A program made the position numbers and the translations under genes. Of a stretch of 64,000 nucleotides of DNA, positions 59,201-64,000 are shown in pieces. Origin of the DNA: Apricaphanius iberus (Eukaryota; Chordata; Actinopteri; Cyprinodontiformes; Aphaniidae); contig JAPXFQ010002822.1 of NCBI GenBank assembly GCA_028564705.1, positions 124,001-188,000 of the forward strand, read 5' to 3'. Positions within the stretch are counted from its first letter, which is position 1. Every line of letters starts with the position of its first letter. The notes beneath the pieces are model-generated. The model was given only the letters and a program-made list of their open reading frames with translations, was not told where the DNA came from and did no database searches.

Positions 59201-59822
59201 TGCCCTGTTCACCACTGAAAACACCCCACTGAACCTGGCCTGCATGGCAGTGGAGTGCTACATCGCCATCTGCATGCCCCTTCACCATGCTCAGATCTGC
59301 ACAATCAAGAAAACGCGGCTGCTGATTTGTTTAATCTGGACCACCAGCCTGTTGTCAGTTCTCCCTGATCTCTTCATTACCTTGGCAGCGGAGCCACTGG
59401 ACTATTTTAATTCACAAGTGTTTTGTCTCAGAGAAACAGCTTTTCAAAATCAAAGAATCATCGAAAGGAGAAACATTACCTATATTGTATATCTGATATT
59501 AGTTTGGCTCATTATCCTTTTCGTTTATTTTCGTATATTATTTACAGCAAGACTAGCAAGTAAACATGCTAAAAAGGCAAGGAATACAATCCTCCTCCAT
59601 GGATTCCAGCTTCTGTTATGTATGGCAACGTATGGTGAACACCTGGTGAAACAGGCTGTGTTGCAATGGTTTCCTAAGTATTACTCAGATTTTCTGTTTG
59701 CTTGTTATGTAATATTCCAAATACTACCAAGATCTATTAGTTCTATTATCTATGGGATCAGAGATAAAACTTTCAGGAAGCACCTAAAAGGTTATTTACT
59801 ATGTAAGGTGATCCCACAGTAA
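50058..59822 (+). CDS. Teleost odorant receptor (305 aa), two coding exons
   Basis: A class A G-protein-coupled receptor of the main odorant receptor family, expected in the olfactory sensory neuron membrane. Exon 1 (50058-50207, 50 codons) encodes the N-terminus with an N-glycosylation site (NVT) and TM1. Exon 2 (59055-59822, 255 codons and TAA) encodes TM2-TM7. Joined, the frame reads HTFYGNQ/IFNTNPRYILFVHL, the usual loop between TM1 and TM2. Other hallmarks: MAVECYIAICMPLHHAQIC after TM3, KKARNTILLHGFQLLLCMAT at TM6 and PRSISSIIYGIRD at TM7. 305 residues is a normal length. Most vertebrate receptors of this kind lack coding introns; here the intron is 8.85 kb and full of transposons. I did not assign a subfamily name. 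Confidence 0.88.
51585..51935 (+). mobile_element. tRNA-derived SINE-like repeat
   Basis: The head GGCTGCACGGTGGCGCAGGG and GGTTCGTATCCCAGCC resemble box A and box B of a tRNA promoter. The body has GGAGTTTGCATGTTCTCCCC and the end CAGCTGGAGATAGGCACCAG with a GGATGGAT tail. This is among the commonest fish repeats. It lies in the receptor intron. Confidence 0.75.
52280..52510 (+). mobile_element. tRNA-derived SINE-like repeat, second type
   Basis: TTGGCTGAATGGTTAGCACA and GGTATCGAATCCTGCCCAGG look like tRNA box A and box B. A related shorter piece is at 54880-54970 (TTTGGCTGACTGGTTAGTGC). Ends are approximate. Confidence 0.55.
52530..54790 (+). repeat. Copy B of the 1-2 kb interspersed repeat, interrupted
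   Basis: It matches copy A (45690-48500) in inverted orientation. The first piece, 52530-52635, includes AATAAACATGTTTACAGCCT. The match resumes at about 53410 and continues to 53830, then again at about 54290-54640. The gap 52640-53405 is occupied by a Harbinger-type fragment. GC-poor start and GC-richer end; no own open frame recognised. Confidence 0.6.
52640..53405 (+). pseudogene. PIF/Harbinger transposase N-terminal fragment
   Basis: At 52855-53075 the + strand encodes WIHPIL, then EFGEFNYLLQELRMHEVRFQ and, after in-frame stops, QISYQDTNYRFSIPTEERLS. These match the N-terminal region of HARBI1-like transposases. It ends at CTTGG/GTAAGT, which looks like the donor of the intron in such genes. 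The DDE core is not present downstream. It appears to have been inserted into copy B of the interspersed repeat. Confidence 0.55.
54880..54970 (+). mobile_element. SINE fragment
   Basis: It shares TTTGGCTGACTGGTTAGTGC and CCTGCCCAGGCCCTTGCCAC with the SINE at 52280-52510. The part between box A and box B is shortened. Confidence 0.45.
55060..56250. other. GC-rich intronic segment of unknown origin
   Basis: Bases 55560-55970 are strikingly richer in G+C than the receptor intron around them, and all frames are fairly open. The longest is 181 codons on the minus strand (55480-56025), Pro/Ser/Leu-rich, with no family I recognise. It may be a remnant of a retroelement or another low-complexity insert. 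I do not call it a gene. Confidence 0.3.
56260..58600. other. Rest of the receptor intron: AT-rich, then a GC-rich segment
   Basis: From 56260 to 57200 I see only AT-rich sequence. Bases 57500-58520 are richer in G+C. On the minus strand this segment has a TATAAATATGACGG promoter-like element near 58265 and a C-run near 58459. It could be an LTR or other repeat, but no ends, primer-binding site or protein motif confirm that. Confidence 0.3.
59055..59822 (+). CDS. Odorant receptor exon 2 (TM2 to C-terminus)
   Basis: The acceptor is CTGATTTCTAG and the frame is phase 0. An internal Met at 59094 opens a long frame, but upstream codons IFNTNPRYILFVHLVI are typical receptor sequence, so the exon starts at 59055. 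Basic residues and a lysine-rich tail follow TM7. TAA ends at 59822. Confidence 0.92.
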   Translation: MFNTNPRYILFVHLVINDMIQVSLTVALFITSYILYRIPIIACCILILIALFTTENTPLNLACMAVECYIAICMPLHHAQICTIKKTRLLICLIWTTSLLSVLPDLFITLAAEPLDYFNSQVFCLRETAFQNQRIIERRNITYIVYLILVWLIILFVYFRILFTARLASKHAKKARNTILLHGFQLLLCMATYGEHLVKQAVLQWFPKYYSDFLFACYVIFQILPRSISSIIYGIRDKTFRKHLKGYLLCKVIPQ

Positions 59823-59887
59823 AAATTAATAGAATATATATACTTATGATTTTTTCATTCTTTAATTGTAACTTGCATTGCATATTG

Positions 59888-59893
59888 AATAAA
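59888..59893 (+). terminator. Likely poly(A) signal of the odorant receptor
   Basis: AATAAA lies 66 bases after the stop codon and is followed about 10 bases later by a run of 13 A. This is the first consensus signal after the gene. Confidence 0.55.
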
Positions 59894-59899
59894 TATTTC

Positions 59900-61560
59900 C
59901 TAAAAAAAAAAAAAACCTTTAGTCTATTTTACTTGTCTCAGACAGTTCTGTGATATATACTCAAGTTATGCCTGAACATTTTCAACAGCAAGAATCAAGT
60001 AAATCCATCCTAAATCTTCCAGCCCTTATATAAAATGTATTGTCAAATGACAATACTATTTACAGAAGTGGAAATCCTTTGGTTTTCTTTTTGTTAAATG
60101 TGCCTTGGTTTTTTTAAATTAGTTTTTAACACTTGAGCATGTCTATAACTAGTGTGATCAGATTTTAGACTCTTAATAAAATGAGAGAGATTCCTTTAAA
60201 CGTTTGGAGGTTTTAATATGATTTGAATTGATCATACAGGAGGACAGTAACACATCACATTAGAATGCTGAATACTGACCTGTCTCAATTTTACAACAAC
60301 AAGCTTATATTATTTCTAGCACCCTTGGTATATCTATTCTACTTGATAAAGTACAACTCTCAGGGTGAAAATCAAAGACTTGAAGGCGCCTTTCTCTTTG
60401 ATTAGAAGGCTGTGAACTCTGTAGACCTTTAAGGATGCCCAGTCAAAGAGCCATCTCCATGGTAACACAGGATCACAACATTATCAAAACTGTCTGACCA
60501 TGACTTGGGTAACGGCTTCACTAAATAAGACTAATCATTGAAACTGATACTACAACATTGAGAAAACATAGTCACAGTTGATTACAAAGTACAGATAAAT
60601 CATAACACAAAATTTCTCCACCACACTAGAAAATGAATCAATCAATCAACCAAATAAGCTTTATTTACAAAGCATTTTCTTATACTAAGATTACAACTCA
60701 AACTGCTTTAAAGATTAAAAATGGCTCCACATATATCAGATCCCAACCTCTGCTCCCCTAGATTTAAAAGCATGATCACATTTATACTCCCTTCCCCCCA
60801 ACCTGACCCCCATGTGCAGACTCACTGAAGAGCAACATTAAACAAAAAAATTAAAATGGACAATGGAAAAGTACTCAGTCCAGACCTCCGCCAAGGACAC
60901 TGACCCCCCATCCCAATATTATTATCTAATTCTAACTTTCATGAGAATTTCATTGAAGTCTATCCATACATTTGGAGTTATATTGCTAACAGACAGACTG
61001 ACATGAAAACATATACCTCCTGGAGGAGGTCAATAGAATTTAATTTAAATTATATTATTTTCAATCAAAACACTGCCATCGCTATCTTCAGATGTTCAGA
61101 GTTTTTAAACCTCAGATATAGGGGCGACTGTGGCTCAGTCAGTTGAATAGTTGTCTTGCAATCAGAGGGGTGTAGGTTCAATTCCAGCTTCCTCCAGTCA
61201 CATGTTGTTGTGCCCCTGAGCAACGCACCTAACCCCAAATTACCTACTGATAATTGTATTGGTGTATGAATGTGTGTGCAAATGGGTGAATGTGGCTCCA
61301 GTGTGAAGTGCTTTGAGTGGTCAACATGACTAGAAAAGCACTATATAAATTCAGTCCATATACAGCACATTTATTTCTATTTAGAAAGTGGTGTTAAAGA
61401 AGTGAACATGTAAAACTGGCACCTACCTAATTTATGGGGTCAGAATGATATTAAAATAAAAATCGGCATTGAAAAATAAAATTGTAGCTGAAAATCTTTA
61501 TTTTGAATCTGCAATAATTGTGCTGAAAATTTCTGTAGTGAATCTCAAGAAAATTTCAAT
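59900..61560. other. Intergenic, with common fish repeat remnants
   Basis: Around 60640-60720 the motif AATCAATCAATC-like followed by AGCTTTATTTACAAAGCATT resembles a LINE/SINE 3' tail. Bases 60880-61030 contain CCAGACCTCCGCCAAGGACA, part of another widespread repeat. 61120-61370 is a SINE, listed separately. No gene was seen. Confidence 0.4.
61120..61370 (+). mobile_element. tRNA-derived SINE
   Basis: The head GGGGCGACTGTGGCTCAGTC and GTAGGTTCAATTCCAGC is a clear box A/box B pair. The body has GCCCCTGAGCAACGCACCTA and the tail GTGCTTTGAGTGGTCAACA with AAAGCACTATATAAATTCAG. It is related to the SINE at 18990-19640 but better preserved at its head. Confidence 0.7.
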
Positions 61561-61594
61561 CAAACGCAACTGGACTTGGTAATTTGTCTTGGAA

Positions 61595-61628
61595 GACGTT
61601 TCACCTCTTATCCAAGAGGCTTCATCAG
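61595..61628 (-). ncRNA. Hammerhead-ribozyme-like core in the Penelope-like element
   Basis: On the minus strand CTGATGA is followed by AGCCTC, an 8-nt loop, GAGGT (five pairs, stem II), then GAAAC and GTC. These are the two conserved boxes and the cleavage triplet of a hammerhead in the right order. Helix III would be only ACGT, self-complementary, so cleavage would need a dimer, as reported for minimal hammerheads. Hammerhead motifs are known from Penelope-like elements. Stem I looks weak (GAA/TTC), so activity of this copy is uncertain. Confidence 0.5.
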
Positions 61629-61852
61629 TTCATGCTCACCGCTGACCAGCCTGGGACTGGTCCAACTAACTGGTGTGGGGACTCAGCTATTTAACCTCTT
61701 GAACAAGAATCATTATGTCATTGGATCCTTTGTGCTCCATGTCTTAACGACGGTCGTTGGCGTGCCGCCTATTGGTGGAGGTTAGGTTTCGGCTTCATTA
61801 GTGCCCTATTGTGTTATAACGACAGTCGTTGGAGTCACAGTTGTTTCTGTTA

Positions 61853-63770
61853 TTAGAGGCTAATTTGTTTGAGTCTTCTAGGGAGGGATGAAAGGGCAGC
61901 ATTGTAAATTGGAGATAGGTGATGTCTCAGGCCTCCTCCTCTGTTTAGCGATGGTTTCTCTACTTTTACATAGATGGCTTCTTTTACTCCTCTTTCAAAC
62001 CATCTGTCCTCTCTGTCTAATATCTGGACATTGCTGTCCTCAAAGGAGTGAGCTTTCTCCTTGAGATGTAAATGAACAGCAGAGTCCATGCCTGAGGAGT
62101 TAGCTCTCCTGTGTTGGGCCATGCGTTTGTACAGTGGTTGTTTGGTTTCACCAATGTAGAGGTCCTTGCATTCTTCATTGCATTGGATTGCATACACCAG
62201 GTTGCTTTTGTGTGCGTGTGGTGTTCTGTCCTTGGGATGTACTAGTCTCTGTCTGAGTGTGTTGCTGGGTTTGAAATACACAGGGATACTGTGTTTGTTA
62301 AAAATCCTCCTGAGTTTTTCAGAAATCCCAGACACATATGGAATGACTACATTGTTTCGTTTGTTTTCTTTTTCTTTTTCAACCACTTTGTTGGCTTTCC
62401 TTCTGGAATTAGCTGCAGTTTTCACAAAAGTCCAGCTGGGGTAACCACAAGTTGTGAGGGTGTCTCTCACGTGCTTGCGTTCTTCCCCTTGGGCCTGTGA
62501 GCTGGTGGGTATGTTATCAGCTCTGTGTTGCAGGGTCCTGATAACACTAAGCTTGTGTTCCAGTGGGTGGTGTGAGTCAAAAAGTAGGTATTGGTCTGTG
62601 TGTGTGGGTTTTCTGTATACCCCAATGTGGAGCCTTCTGTCCTTTCTCCTCTGGACGACACAATCTAAAAAGGGCAAACTATTGTCCTTGACATCTTCTC
62701 TGGTGAATTTGATGTTTCTGTCCACTGAGTTTATGTGTTCAGTAAAGGCTTGCACCTCTTTGGTTTTGATTTTAACCCATGTGTCATCTACGTATCTGAA
62801 CCAGTGGCTAGGTGTTATTCCTTCAAAGGAGTTAAAAGCTCTGCACTCTACCTCCTCCATGTATAAATTTGACTCAATTGGAGAAACTGATGAGCCCATG
62901 GCACAGCCGTGTTTCTGTCTTTAAAACTTGCCATTGAACTGGAAATATGTGGTATTCAAGCACAATTCCAGGAGTTGGCAAATGTGTTCTGGTTTGAGTT
63001 TTGTTCTGTTTTGGAGGGAGTTGTCCTGTGTAAGTCGTTCTCTTACTGTGACCAAAGCCTCCATGGTAGGAATACAGGTGAACAATGAAGTCACGTCATA
63101 GGAAGCCATTGTCTCATCTGGATCCATTTTTAGATTCCGGACTTTGTTCACAAAGTCTATGGAGTTTTGGATGTGGTGTGGGGTGTTGCCTACCAGAGGT
63201 GCCAGGATATTAGCTATGTGTTTGGCTATATTGTACGTGACAGAGTTTACACTGCTGACCCTTCTTTATGGATCTTGGGGAGTCCATATAGGCAAGGAAT
63301 TGAGTCCTGGGGGTAAAGCCGGTAGTATTGTGTTTTGTCAATCATGCCTTCTTTTTGCAGTTGTTGTAGACATTCTATCACCTTCTTTTTGTACCCACTC
63401 GTGGGGTCTCGTTTCAGAGTTTCATACGTGTTAGAGTCATTCAGTAGTGCAAAGATCTTGGTGTGGTAATCAGTTGTATTGAGCACAACTGTGCACCTAC
63501 CTTTGTCTGCTGGAAGGATTGTGATGTTGTGCTCCTTGCTCAGTGCTGATACTGCTTTTCTCTCCCCAATGGTGAGGTTAGAGGGGGGAACCTTAGCCTC
63601 AGACAAAGCTGCCGACACTTTTAACCGAAGTTGTTCTGCCTCGGTTCCACTATGGGTAACTTTTTTGGTGTCATGGCAAAGTTCAAACCCTTGGCTAGGA
63701 CCTCTTTCTCCGGTTGGGTAAGTTCTCTGTCTGACAAGTTCTTTACCCACCTGTTTTGTGTTTCATTTTG
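61853..63770 (-). pseudogene. Penelope-like RT/GIY-YIG polyprotein, broken
   Basis: The enzyme would reverse-transcribe and insert the element. The largest intact frame (61853-62899, 348 codons) has RT motifs MGSSVSPIESNLYMEE (1-16) and RYVDDT (35-40, catalytic Asp pair). It also has the GIY-YIG core VYAIQC (235-240) and LYIGET (247-252), with Arg259 and the acidic ERGVKEAIYVKVEKPSLNR segment (303-321). Just upstream the frame continues through a nonsense codon (TAA, 62921-62923) into 62924-63151 (DVTSLFTCIPTMEAL, RT motif with the first Asp). Near 63250 a short deletion with frameshift separates this from the next frame (63247-63750: ILPADKGRCTVVLN, YGLPKIHKEGSA). Another deletion lies near 63660. 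At least three lesions, so not functional. Confidence 0.85.
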
Positions 63771-64000
63771 TGTTGGGATGTCAGTTTTTTGCCTCCAAGT
63801 GAGTGTGTCTGTGTTTTTGTCGATGTTTCGAGATTGTAGGTTGTGGAATTTCCTGGTTTATCTTACTTTGCTCTTGGTGTGTTGAGATAGTTGTGCTGTC
63901 TGGGTGAAAACCACAACTCTCTCTAAGATAGGACCAGGTAATATTGACATCAGTTTCTGTAGTGAATGATCTGCTCTCTCTTTCAGACCTTCAATGGTGA

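Larger units (their letters stand above)
61560..64000 (-). mobile_element. Penelope-like retroelement, partial (runs off the right edge)
   Basis: The minus strand carries a reverse transcriptase and a GIY-YIG endonuclease in one polyprotein, the hallmark of endonuclease-bearing Penelope-like elements. The 3' flank (61560-61850) has the sequence usually found behind these elements. The N-terminal part lies partly beyond the window. It is of the Poseidon/Neptune kind common in fish, but I cannot assign the clade by eye. Confidence 0.85.

Noticed and set aside
59094..59822. A single-exon 242-aa odorant receptor starting at the internal Met
   Set aside because: It would lack TM1 and part of TM2. 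Typical receptor sequence continues upstream to a splice acceptor at 59055, and a fitting TM1 exon exists at 50058.
62166..62924. Plus-strand open frames of 92 and 156 codons over the Penelope-like region
   Set aside because: They are antisense shadows of the minus-strand reverse transcriptase, which has recognisable catalytic motifs.

Overview
The window looks like nuclear DNA from a ray-finned (teleost) fish. It is AT-rich, its genes are split by many introns, and it is crowded with fish-type repeats: Tc1-like transposons, tRNA-derived SINEs, TTAA-flanked MITEs, a Penelope-like retroelement and remnants of several other retroelements. It carries one complete vertebrate extracellular-matrix gene and one teleost-type odorant receptor gene, both on the + strand. 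No annotation or database search was available; families are named from visible motifs.

Positions 4795-32896 hold a complete matrilin gene, best matched to matrilin-4 (matn4). I can assemble 21 coding exons that join in frame to 915 codons plus stop: signal peptide, first von Willebrand A domain, eleven EGF-like domains, second von Willebrand A domain and a C-terminal coiled coil. The EGF array is unusually long for matrilin-4 (human MATN4 has four). Seven of the eleven EGF exons (EGF3-EGF9) are 126 bp and nearly alike; the outer four are 123 bp. This suggests a lineage-specific amplification of exons inside an ancestral four-EGF gene. The last intron is an AT-AC (U12-type) intron, as known from matrilin genes.

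Positions 32897-50000 are intergenic and mostly mobile-element debris: SINE pieces, MITEs, a degenerate non-LTR retrotransposon, a nearly full-length dead Tc1 element with about 220-bp terminal inverted repeats, further Tc1 fragments, an isolated LTR with a primer-binding site, a Gypsy RNase H remnant, a LINE 3' end, and a pair of duplicated non-coding blocks at about 35 and 43.5 kb.

Positions 50050-59822 hold a split odorant receptor gene. Exon 1 (50 codons, TM1) and exon 2 (255 codons, TM2-TM7) are separated by an 8.85-kb intron containing two or more SINEs, a PIF/Harbinger fragment, an inverted copy of the repeat seen at 45.7-48.5 kb, and two GC-rich segments of unknown origin.

Positions 59900-64000 contain SINE remnants and, on the minus strand, a broken Penelope-like element (reverse transcriptase plus GIY-YIG endonuclease). 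It runs off the right edge, and its 3' flank carries a hammerhead-ribozyme-like core.

The two genes are functionally unrelated: matrilin-4 is a secreted matrix adaptor and the receptor acts in olfactory neurons. No new multi-gene system is evident. The most informative signals are the EGF exon amplification, the U12 intron, the TE-filled receptor intron, the nested repeats and the hammerhead-like motif.
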